From the NCBI GenBank assembly GCA_964541895.1, contig CAZISM010000022.1, positions 1 through 57,570 on the forward strand: a stretch of DNA of 57,570 bases. Direction: 5' to 3'. Source of the stretch: CAZISM01 sp964541895. GTDB taxonomy: Bacteria; Zhuqueibacterota; Zhuqueibacteria; Residuimicrobiales; Residuimicrobiaceae. A program made the translations under genes and the position numbers. The stretch's first letter is position 1. Each line of letters starts with the position of its first letter. The notes beneath the pieces are model-generated. The model was given only the letters and a program-made list of their open reading frames with translations. It did no database searches and was not told the DNA's origin. Positions 16,577 to 24,166 of this stretch are shown in pieces.

Positions 16577-19500
16577 ATGAACACACATTTCGGTGTATGC
16601 ATTCGGAAACATTGGCGGATAATATTGGTATGGCTGTTTATGTTGCGCATGGCCCCTTCATTGGAACTGTCGGGTGTGGCTGTTGCCAATGCCCAGGACC
16701 AGCGCATAGATGACGATGTCGTCAATGCCGAGCAAAAACTGCCGGCTCTGGCGGTGAACAAGGACCTGTTCACTATCGCCTGCTGGGAAGATTATCGGGA
16801 AGGTGCGTCACGAATCTATGCTCAACAGATCAGCGCCAAAGGGTTGCTTTTACGCAAGAATTTTAAAATGGCCGGCTTTTCCATGACCGCTGAGCAGTAC
16901 CAACCCGATGTGGCCATGGACGACCTCGGTCATTTCGTGGTGGCCTGGGTGGAAAAGTCTGACAGCTTCAAGGTCTATGCCCGCCTCTATGCCGCCAACG
17001 CGGTCGCTATTTCAGACATCGTGCAGGTCAGCGAAAAAGCCATCAGTCATGTCAGCATGCAGCCGGTGGTGGCTATGAACGGAAAAGGCGCGTTCGTCAT
17101 TGTCTGGAAAGGCGGTGACGTGATCGGCGATATCTATATGCAGCGCTTCGATAATGCAGGCCATAAAACCGGCCGCAATGTACGGGTCAATGACGTGACC
17201 ACGGGTGTGCAGATGCGTCCAGGTGTGGCGATACACAGCGATGGCAGTGTTATCGTCGTCTGGGAAGACGGCCGCACCGTCAACAATTATGCCATTTACG
17301 CGCAGCGTTATTCCAGCAGTGGCACGCCGGCCGCAGGCAATGTACAAATCAGTCACCATGCCAGCAGCACACGCATGGCAGCCGGTGCCAGCGTGGCGGT
17401 GCAATCGAATCACGATGTTCTTGTCTGCTGGCATTACAGCGAAATCCTGGGGCAGGAAAAGATATACGGCTGTATCATGAGCGGAAATCTGCAAACGATC
17501 AAACCAGATTTTGCCATCAGCGACGGTACAGGCATTGACCCTGTCACCAGCAATCGCTATCCTCATGTCAGCGCCCGTGCGGCCGGAGGCTATGCGGTCA
17601 CCTGGCAGGGCGATTTCGGCGGCGGCTCCAACATCTATCTGCGCCTGCTCACCAGCCAGGGCGACATGCCAAGTCAAAAAAGAATTATCAATCAAATCGA
17701 ACTGAACAAGAACAAAACAGTGGTCGATCATGGCGACAGCGAGCTCGGTTTCATTTTGGCGGTCTGGCAGGATGATCGCAGCGGTCATAACGATATTTAT
17801 GGGACCTGGTTGGGCCCAGTGATGCCGCTTAATGTCGTCGCCGGCTCGCGCTATAACCGTTTTGTGCCGGTGTCCTGGGATCCTGTGTTTGGCGAAGAAT
17901 CAATCACCAAGTATGACGTGTATCGTAGCGCCGGACCTGGCACGGCCTTTGTTAAAATTGGCTCTGTTGATCTCGGCGCGCGCGGCCTGGCAGGCAGCTT
18001 GATGCGGGATTACCTTGACTCCACAGTGACCAATGGACAAACCTATTACTATAGCATCAAAGCCGATATTTCTGAACCGAACAGCTTTTCTTTGCCCGCG
18101 TCATCAACGCCATCTCTGACAGGCCATACCATCACTTCGGCATGGGCAAAAATCAAACCGGTGATCGACGGCCGGATTGATGCGGCAGAGTGGAGTGGCT
18201 GCAGTCCCTATGTTATATCGACCATGAACGGCATGCCGGTCGGCGACATAACTGTGCGCATTAAAAACGACGGGGATCACCTCTACATCGGTGTGGATGA
18301 TCCCAACGACGCTACCATCGATCCGGCCAACCTGCTCAGCATCATTTATGATCGCAATCACAACCGGTCGTGGCCGGCGAAAGGCGCCAGCGACGAAGGA
18401 TTGATCTCCATCACCCATTCCTTGACTACGCTGACGCCCTATTGGGGGAAATACCCAAACCAGTTTGGAGCGGACGCTCCAATTCCGGCTCCGCCGGGGA
18501 TATTGACAAAAATATCTGCGGCCAGCGGTCATGTGCAATACGAGGCTTCGTTTTCTGTGCCGGCGGCCGCCGGCAAGATCATGGGATTTGCCCTTTCGCT
18601 CAACGATCCGGGCAACTTTTACCCGGCTCAATACGGCTGTGCGGCGCTCTGGCCGCCAGGTGCACTGTGGGAAGCAGCAGAAACTCTGGGCGATCTGGTC
18701 TTTGCCAGCGCAGCGGATACGGTCGTCGACCTGAACTGGGCAATGTACAACCAGTGCAGGGAAAGAACCTCGTGGGCGAAAGACGAACGAATCCTCAAAC
18801 CGCCATTCTCCTTTAGCAGCGAACTGGATCTCACGCCTTACGATCCTATCGAATTCAGCGCATTTGGCGATCAGCTATATATCGGTACCTATGGCCCTGA
18901 TTTTCAAAACAGGGCGCGCTATGCAGCGCATGACCTCACCTCCAAAACTCTGTTATGGTCCTTTGGCATTCCCAACTCTACCTGGAACGCACAGATGGCT
19001 CCGGCCGTCAACGATTCATTGGTGATCTGCAGTGGCCAGGATGCCAAAGGCTTGTATGCGCTGGACCGACGCACCGGCCTGCTGAAATGGTCCAACAACA
19101 CCGGCTCGCCCATGGAAGGCCATCCCATTCTGGACGGTGAACGCATCTATTTCCATTTTCAAAACATCTATTGTATTAATGCCCGCAACGGGGCCACGAT
19201 CTGGTCACAGCCCATGTCCGGATCTTCGGTGCTGACAGTGGATGATTTGAACGTATATCTTTCCCTGAACGACTATCTCAGAGCCTATGACAAGTTTACA
19301 GGGGTGTTGCGCTGGACAGCGAGCAGCCAATCATCGCGAGCTGTGGCCGTGGACGGGCAATATATTTATACCTTTCACAATAACACCGTGGTCAGTCGTG
19401 AAAAAGACAGCGGCAAGCTTCGCTGGGTGTATACGCCGCCCAATAACGCCAGGATGATGGACCGCTACAACGGCATCGCCATTCATCACTGGTATCTCTG

Positions 19501-20125
19501 CTTTACGACCTATGAAAATTCAGAAAAGAAGGGACAGCTTTTTACGTTGAATCTGCCGGAAGGAACCTATCGCTGGCACGTCACCTTTGACAGCACGGGT
19601 GCCGTCTGGCCCACCATTGCCAATGATGTGGTCTACACCTGCAACGGTTGGGGCTCGCAGGTAAAACCCAATTCAAAAACAGCCGCCCTGTATGGATTCG
19701 ATCTGGCCACCGGGGCGCAGCTGTTCTGCGATGACAGCCGTCGATATATCGACCAACCGATTGTGGCCCATCATCGCCTGATGGCGATTTTTGCCGATCA
19801 CATCAAGATATTCAGCAACTCGCCTATTACCGGCGTTGGGGCTCAGCAGGCAGAAAAACCACAGGATTATGCCCTGTGCCAGAATTATCCCAATCCATTC
19901 AACGCCAGCACAACTATCGAATATGATCTGGCTCAACCGGGTTTTGCCACACTCAAAGTCTACAACCTGTTGGGTGAATTGGTCGCCACGTTGTTTGCGG
20001 ATGATCGGCCGGCAGGAAAGGGTAAAATGGTCTGGGACACCCGGGGGCTGGCCAGCGGTTTGTACGTCTACAGGCTGGAAGCGGGAGAATTTGTCCAGAT
20101 CAGGAAATGCCTTGTAATCAAGTAG
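16577..20125 (+). CDS. Large multidomain surface protein with two propellers, FN3, CBM9-like and type IX sorting domains
   Basis: Protein of 1182 residues. The start ATG 16577 is preceded by GGGAG and begins a signal peptide; the frame is open back to 15500, but that part lies antisense to the neighbouring gene. Residues about 45-415 contain repeats with the pattern VVWEDGR / VAWQDDRSGxxDIY, a BNR-like propeller. Residues about 420-510 look like fibronectin type III. Residues about 520-700 (KPVIDGRIDAAEWSG, VRIKNDGDHLYIGVDD) match the CBM9-like or DOMON-like sandwich. Residues about 770-1075 form a PQQ-like propeller (GLYALDRRTGLLKWS). The last 85 residues, from NYPNPFNASTTIEYDL to GLYVYRLEAGEF, are a type A sorting domain. 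It is probably a surface-displayed binding protein; no enzymatic motif is evident. Confidence 0.88.
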   Translation: MNTHFGVCIRKHWRIILVWLFMLRMAPSLELSGVAVANAQDQRIDDDVVNAEQKLPALAVNKDLFTIACWEDYREGASRIYAQQISAKGLLLRKNFKMAGFSMTAEQYQPDVAMDDLGHFVVAWVEKSDSFKVYARLYAANAVAISDIVQVSEKAISHVSMQPVVAMNGKGAFVIVWKGGDVIGDIYMQRFDNAGHKTGRNVRVNDVTTGVQMRPGVAIHSDGSVIVVWEDGRTVNNYAIYAQRYSSSGTPAAGNVQISHHASSTRMAAGASVAVQSNHDVLVCWHYSEILGQEKIYGCIMSGNLQTIKPDFAISDGTGIDPVTSNRYPHVSARAAGGYAVTWQGDFGGGSNIYLRLLTSQGDMPSQKRIINQIELNKNKTVVDHGDSELGFILAVWQDDRSGHNDIYGTWLGPVMPLNVVAGSRYNRFVPVSWDPVFGEESITKYDVYRSAGPGTAFVKIGSVDLGARGLAGSLMRDYLDSTVTNGQTYYYSIKADISEPNSFSLPASSTPSLTGHTITSAWAKIKPVIDGRIDAAEWSGCSPYVISTMNGMPVGDITVRIKNDGDHLYIGVDDPNDATIDPANLLSIIYDRNHNRSWPAKGASDEGLISITHSLTTLTPYWGKYPNQFGADAPIPAPPGILTKISAASGHVQYEASFSVPAAAGKIMGFALSLNDPGNFYPAQYGCAALWPPGALWEAAETLGDLVFASAADTVVDLNWAMYNQCRERTSWAKDERILKPPFSFSSELDLTPYDPIEFSAFGDQLYIGTYGPDFQNRARYAAHDLTSKTLLWSFGIPNSTWNAQMAPAVNDSLVICSGQDAKGLYALDRRTGLLKWSNNTGSPMEGHPILDGERIYFHFQNIYCINARNGATIWSQPMSGSSVLTVDDLNVYLSLNDYLRAYDKFTGVLRWTASSQSSRAVAVDGQYIYTFHNNTVVSREKDSGKLRWVYTPPNNARMMDRYNGIAIHHWYLCFTTYENSEKKGQLFTLNLPEGTYRWHVTFDSTGAVWPTIANDVVYTCNGWGSQVKPNSKTAALYGFDLATGAQLFCDDSRRYIDQPIVAHHRLMAIFADHIKIFSNSPITGVGAQQAEKPQDYALCQNYPNPFNASTTIEYDLAQPGFATLKVYNLLGELVATLFADDRPAGKGKMVWDTRGLASGLYVYRLEAGEFVQIRKCLVIK

Positions 20126-20185
20126 GAAGAACTGTTTTTCGTACGATCCGAATTAAAAATGCTGCGCGCGCTAAAGTGGTTCCGC

Positions 20186-20722
20186 CTATCTGGATATAGG
20201 CTTTGCGTCGGCGATTTTGTATTTCAGCATGCAGATGCCGCTGTTCAGTGGTTCGCATTCAACCAGCTGCAAAAGATGAGCTTGTACACCAAGGGCAACC
20301 ATCGGAATGCCCTCGCCGAGCAGTATGGGCATGATAGCCACTTCGACCGTATCGACTAATTGAGCATCGAGCAGTTGGCGGAACAAGTCGCCGCCGCCGA
20401 ACAGCCAGATGTCTTTGCCCGGTTCGGCCTTTAATCGGCTTACATATTCGACGATATTCTCATGAATGAAAAGCATTCCAGGCTGGACAGGCCTGTTTGA
20501 AGCGTGTGTTACAACAATTTTTGTAATCGAATCGAACGGGCTGCCGGACGGCTGGGCAGCAAGTACATCATATGTTTTTTTGCCCATTAACAGGGTGTCA
20601 AACCGCCCGAATAATTCAGCAAAATCGATGGTGTCGTCTTCGATGATCCAGTCAACGGAACCATCCGTGCGGGCGATAAAGCCATCCAGACTCATAGCCA
20701 CATTATAGCATAACCGTCTCAT
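20186..20722 (-). CDS. Dihydrofolate reductase/RibD C-terminal-like reductase
   Basis: Protein of 178 residues of the YyaP/YwjB type of the RibD C-terminal domain family, which shares the fold of dihydrofolate reductase and binds NADPH. The N-terminal strand NVAMSLDGFIARTDGSVDW, the LLMGKKTYD segment and the nucleotide-binding GGGDLFRQLL are all present. There is no signal peptide, so it is cytoplasmic. GAGAGGG lies upstream of the ATG. The physiological substrate of this subgroup is not established. It is convergent with the large surface protein and reads in the same direction as the phosphatase gene, whose stop lies 30 bases upstream, so the two may be co-transcribed. Confidence 0.87.
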   Translation of the reverse strand: MRRLCYNVAMSLDGFIARTDGSVDWIIEDDTIDFAELFGRFDTLLMGKKTYDVLAAQPSGSPFDSITKIVVTHASNRPVQPGMLFIHENIVEYVSRLKAEPGKDIWLFGGGDLFRQLLDAQLVDTVEVAIMPILLGEGIPMVALGVQAHLLQLVECEPLNSGICMLKYKIADAKPISR

Positions 20723-20752
20723 CAGGAACCCTCTCAGACCGACGTTCGAGCG

Positions 20753-21613
20753 TCACTTTCCATCCCATTTAATCAGTTTTTCTTTCATCAGCTTTTGTAT
20801 TTGCGGACGCGACAAAGCGTAATCAAAATCATAAGCCGCTTCATCCCAGGAGCCATATAGCGGACAGGGCAAGGCAATCCACTGTCGCCCCCAGAACGAT
20901 CGATATGCTAAAAAAAGCCTGTCCCGTTCCTGATAATCAGATCTGGCGCCATCAACAAAATCCTCCAGATCGTTGCCCAGCAGCAACACAATGCGGTATT
21001 TATCAGCAATGACCTGTCTTCGTAGTCCCTTTTTAGAACTCCATTCCGGACGTTCATGCTTGAGCAATACCGTATCTTCGTGTTCGCCGATGACAAAACC
21101 TTCTGCTTGGAGATTTTTTCGCGTCGCCTCCTCCTGGGTATCAATACGATTGGAAATATAAAACACCTTTACATTTTTGGATCCGGCATAGTGGACGAAA
21201 TCGACAGCGCCGGCAAGTGCTTTTGCTTTAGCCGACTGTATCCAACGATCCCAATCCGGCCAAAGATCTTTGTTATAGTACTTGCCGTTTTCCACCAACC
21301 AGCCGACAAAAGGAGAATTATCCAGCACCGTTTCGTCAATATCCAGGATAACCGCCGGCGGCTTGTCATTGAATTTTCCTTTTTGCTCCGCTGGCACTGC
21401 TGTCCAGTGGCGATCCACCAAAGCCTGATCCAGCCTCAGCTTGGCCAATTCGAACTGGGTCACCATGTTCGCCTGGCATTCCTGGGACTGTTGATACCAC
21501 AGCGTAGCCAGCAGGTAATCGCTCCCCGTATCACCTGCATTCACCTGCGCTGCTGTTGGCATCATCAGGCTGCAAATCACAATTGCGATAAAGTTGATAT
21601 AACGATAGTTCAA
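20753..21613 (-). CDS. Exported HAD-family acid phosphatase (class B / lipoprotein e(P4)-like)
   Basis: Protein of 286 residues. The HAD motif I is DIDETVLDNS (Asp91 and Asp93), motif II includes Ser155 in FYISNR, a lysine of motif III is at about 195, and motif IV is GNDLEDF (214-220). Together with the N-terminal helical region this fits the e(P4)/class B acid phosphatase family, which dephosphorylates nucleotides outside the cytoplasm. I chose the TTG at 21611-21613 because AAGGAG sits six bases upstream and it begins a signal peptide (NYRYINFIAIVIC); an ATG lies 21 bases earlier. A longer in-frame reading would translate the palindromic repeat at 21658-21703. No lipobox cysteine follows the signal. 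Confidence 0.82.
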   Translation of the reverse strand: MNYRYINFIAIVICSLMMPTAAQVNAGDTGSDYLLATLWYQQSQECQANMVTQFELAKLRLDQALVDRHWTAVPAEQKGKFNDKPPAVILDIDETVLDNSPFVGWLVENGKYYNKDLWPDWDRWIQSAKAKALAGAVDFVHYAGSKNVKVFYISNRIDTQEEATRKNLQAEGFVIGEHEDTVLLKHERPEWSSKKGLRRQVIADKYRIVLLLGNDLEDFVDGARSDYQERDRLFLAYRSFWGRQWIALPCPLYGSWDEAAYDFDYALSRPQIQKLMKEKLIKWDGK

Positions 21614-21657
21614 GACAGACTCCTTTAAAAGCATCTGATATATTATACGCCGAGAGG

Positions 21658-21703
21658 CTCCCGGATGTTGCCGCGACTTTGCGGCTGCTCCGGGTGTCCC
21701 GCT
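21658..21703 (+). repeat. Palindromic intergenic element, copy 5 (core only)
   Basis: Core hairpin CCCGGA-t-GTTGCCGC, short loop, GCGGCTGC-TCCGGG followed by TGTCCCGCT. One mismatch and one G-T pair interrupt the inner stem. It lies between the metallophosphoesterase gene end (21714) and the phosphatase start. Confidence 0.8.
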
Positions 21704-21713
21704 CAAATATCGT

Positions 21714-22457
21714 TCAAACTATTACAACCAACTCTTGATTAAAAAAAGTAGTTTCATTCGGGTACCCCCGTGGATTACAAATGACTCGCGTATTCCCTAT
21801 CATATAATCTGCAAACGTATGGATATGACCGTGGATCCATAATGTGGCACCAGTCTGCTCAACCAACGAGTCGTCATACGAGGCAAAGGCGGCACTGAGT
21901 GGATCCGGCGCAAAATTTTCGGGAAGGGAGCGAGTGCTTGGCGAATGATGGGTAACAATCACGATGGTCCGTTCCGGGCATTGGGCAGATGTGGCGCGCA
22001 GCCAGGCCCTGGAGACCGCATGCATGACGATCGTATCTCTGGCGCGGAGTCTCCTGTATTTCGGGCTTGTACGTATCCTTTTGTAATCCGTCATTGAGAG
22101 TTCAGCTTCACAGGCTGCCAAATAAGGATTTTCAAACATTTTAAAATCCGTCCAGAGTGTGGCGCCGAGAAACGTCACTTGGCCGATTTCCATTTTGTCA
22201 TTTTCAAGAATGTGCACGTTTGAATTTTGACAGGCAGAATACAGTTTTTCAGTGTGCTTCGGGATGGCTTGCCCATAATACTCGTGATTGCCCGGGACAT
22301 AAAGTACAGGCAACTCTGGAAACGTACGCTTCGCCCATTCCACACCATGGCATTTGATATGAATATCACCGGCAAGAATAATTACGTCTGCATCCGTGCG
22401 CAGCGGCACAAAGGGAGCGAATTCCAGATGTAAATCGCTGAATACCTGAATTTTCAT
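21714..22457 (-). CDS. Calcineurin-like metallophosphoesterase
   Basis: Protein of 247 residues with the full two-metal phosphoesterase signature: FSDLHLEF (Asp8, His10), ILAGDIH, VPGNHEYYG, VTHHSPS and WIHGHIH. It has no signal peptide, so it is a cytoplasmic hydrolase of phosphomonoesters or diesters; the natural substrate is unknown. GGGGAAAG immediately precedes the ATG. The small membrane protein gene ends 22 bases upstream on the same strand, so they may be an operon. A palindromic repeat separates its stop from the next gene. Confidence 0.9.
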   Translation of the reverse strand: MKIQVFSDLHLEFAPFVPLRTDADVIILAGDIHIKCHGVEWAKRTFPELPVLYVPGNHEYYGQAIPKHTEKLYSACQNSNVHILENDKMEIGQVTFLGATLWTDFKMFENPYLAACEAELSMTDYKRIRTSPKYRRLRARDTIVMHAVSRAWLRATSAQCPERTIVIVTHHSPSTRSLPENFAPDPLSAAFASYDDSLVEQTGATLWIHGHIHTFADYMIGNTRVICNPRGYPNETTFFNQELVVIV

Positions 22458-22479
22458 CTTTCCCCAAAACGCTTTAGGA

Positions 22480-22758
22480 TTATTTTGTCGAAATGGGCTT
22501 TTTATAATTATATATCAACCTCCACACGATTTTGCACCCAACAGCAAATACCACAAAGGCAAGAATATAGACCGTCTGAAAATGAAAAGACCTGAGCCAG
22601 AAAAAACTCAACAGCGCCAATGGCAGAAAAAAGGCACCCCATTTTACGAGATGCCACATCAACCAGTCTTCTCCCCGGCATACCTTGGGCAGCCAACGAT
22701 CGCGAAAGGCATCCAGGATGGTGGTGAGGAGAATTACAGCAACAATGATCCAGTTCAT
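22480..22758 (-). CDS. Small membrane protein, unknown function
   Basis: Protein of 92 residues with three hydrophobic segments (about 3-16, 38-55, 61-81) and a charged stretch RDRWLPKVCRGEDW between the first two. The ATG is preceded by AGGAGGTTAGGCC, a strong ribosome binding site, which supports a real gene. I recognise no family. It lies just upstream of the metallophosphoesterase gene on the same strand. Confidence 0.65.
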   Translation of the reverse strand: MNWIIVAVILLTTILDAFRDRWLPKVCRGEDWLMWHLVKWGAFFLPLALLSFFWLRSFHFQTVYILAFVVFAVGCKIVWRLIYNYKKPISTK

Positions 22759-22926
22759 GGCCTAACCTCCTAAATTTTTTCAGAAAGCTATGGCAAGGAT
22801 CAAAACGTAAATTGTGTTGGAGAAAAAAAAACTGATTGCTATTCCGGTCCAGCAGGGCAATCTGAATCGAACTATAGGAGAGCGCGCCATCTCCCTGTAT
22901 CCCGCTCTGTCGCTAGCGCGTTGGCA

Positions 22927-22972
22927 GACCCGGATGTTGCCGCGCTTTTGCGGCATCTCCGGGTGTCCCGCT
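22927..22972 (+). repeat. Palindromic intergenic element, copy 6 (core only)
   Basis: CCCGGA-t-GTTGCCGC, loop gctttt, GCGGCATC-TCCGGG, then TGTCCCGCTAACAAATC as in copy 1. There is one mismatch in the inner stem. It lies between the URO-D gene end at 23034 and the small membrane gene start at 22758. The rest of this interval shows nothing recognisable. Confidence 0.8.
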
Positions 22973-23033
22973 AACAAATCCTGTGTCGATAGATCTGATG
23001 ACTAGGAGTGTCCCACATCACCTCATCCATCAA

Positions 23034-24059
23034 CTAGTCGACGCCGCCTGCTTTGGCGCTCCTGGATATCTCCCCGGCCTTTTCGGCATATTCCTGAAAA
23101 AGTTCGAGATACGTGATATAATCGTGATAGGAAACGCCGGGCGGTGTCTGATGGTCGCAGCCGATCAGGAATCCTCCCTGGCCTGCGGTGGGCAAGAGTC
23201 GCTCAAACTCGGTCCGCATGGCCTCTCTGCCTTTGTTCATCGTCATTTTATCAAAGTGACCGATGAACCGCATCTGCGGCTGGCGCAGCCGCAATGCGGC
23301 AATGTCCACGCCGGCCTGCCGCTCCAGCGGCAGAATCCCGGCCAGGCCGGCATCGGCAAACCAGTGACTGGGTACAGAGATGTCGCCATCAGAATCGACG
23401 ATCGGGATTATGCCGTGTTTGCGCATAGCCGGAATCACCCGATCGTAATAGGGCCGCATGAATTCATCAAACATCTCTTTGGACAGCATGGGGCCGTTGT
23501 TATAGCTCATGTCTTCCGCAAAGGTCATAAAATCCGGAACACAGATCGAACTCAATTGCTCGATCACCCGCAACATCCAGTCCGCCAGATCCGTATTGAT
23601 GCGGTGAATCAATTTCGGCTTATCGTAAAAGGCGTACAGGTGCGGCTCGATGCCCAGCAGCCAGCGCGCGAACCAGAAGAAACCGTCCACCGTAAACCAG
23701 AGTACGGCCTCACCGCTCTCCTGCTCCCTGGCCCAGGCGTCCCACTGTGCTGCGTTAACGGGATTTTCGGGGAACAAAAAAGGCCGAATGCGTTCGTAAT
23801 CCGCCTCTGATGTAATGACCGGGGCGCCATGACCCGGCGGCTGCGGACAACCGGCTGCACGCCCGTCGAACCAATCCTGCTTGTATAGTTCCAGTCCGAA
23901 ATGGCGGTAAATATCATAGCGATCGATCACCTCTTCCGGCAGACCCTCTCTGTGCCAGCGATCAATGGTTTTGTCCCACCACACCGCCCATTCCAGAAGC
24001 GGCAGCCGGTCAAACGGCTGAAAATTCATGACAGCGTGAAATCGTTCTCGGGTGTTCAT
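23034..24059 (-). CDS. Uroporphyrinogen decarboxylase (URO-D) superfamily protein
   Basis: Protein of 341 residues of the URO-D/MtaA-like superfamily, beginning MNTRERFHAVMNFQPFDRLP, which is typical of the group. It resembles the corrinoid or coenzyme M methyltransferase-like branch rather than the heme-pathway enzyme HemE: the HemE active-site patterns are missing and there is IGCDHQTPPGV near the C-terminus. There is no signal peptide. TGGAG precedes the ATG. Such proteins are frequent beside glycosidase genes in Planctomycetota, Lentisphaerota and FCB genomes, and their role there is not established. A second member is at 54454, with a different cysteine motif (HLCG). Confidence 0.82.
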   Translation of the reverse strand: MNTRERFHAVMNFQPFDRLPLLEWAVWWDKTIDRWHREGLPEEVIDRYDIYRHFGLELYKQDWFDGRAAGCPQPPGHGAPVITSEADYERIRPFLFPENPVNAAQWDAWAREQESGEAVLWFTVDGFFWFARWLLGIEPHLYAFYDKPKLIHRINTDLADWMLRVIEQLSSICVPDFMTFAEDMSYNNGPMLSKEMFDEFMRPYYDRVIPAMRKHGIIPIVDSDGDISVPSHWFADAGLAGILPLERQAGVDIAALRLRQPQMRFIGHFDKMTMNKGREAMRTEFERLLPTAGQGGFLIGCDHQTPPGVSYHDYITYLELFQEYAEKAGEISRSAKAGGVD

Positions 24060-24166
24060 CTTTCTCCAGATGGCTGCGATCTATCGTCGACTCTGTTTAA
24101 ATATATCCTGCCCGCGACTCATCGTCAAGACCTTTTTGGCCCTGGCCGATGCAACCTCGAGCACCT

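Noticed and set aside
23034..24059. Annotation as heme-pathway HemE
   Set aside because: The typical HemE N-terminal RQAGRYLPEY-like motif is absent and the context is glycan degradation, so only the superfamily is assigned.
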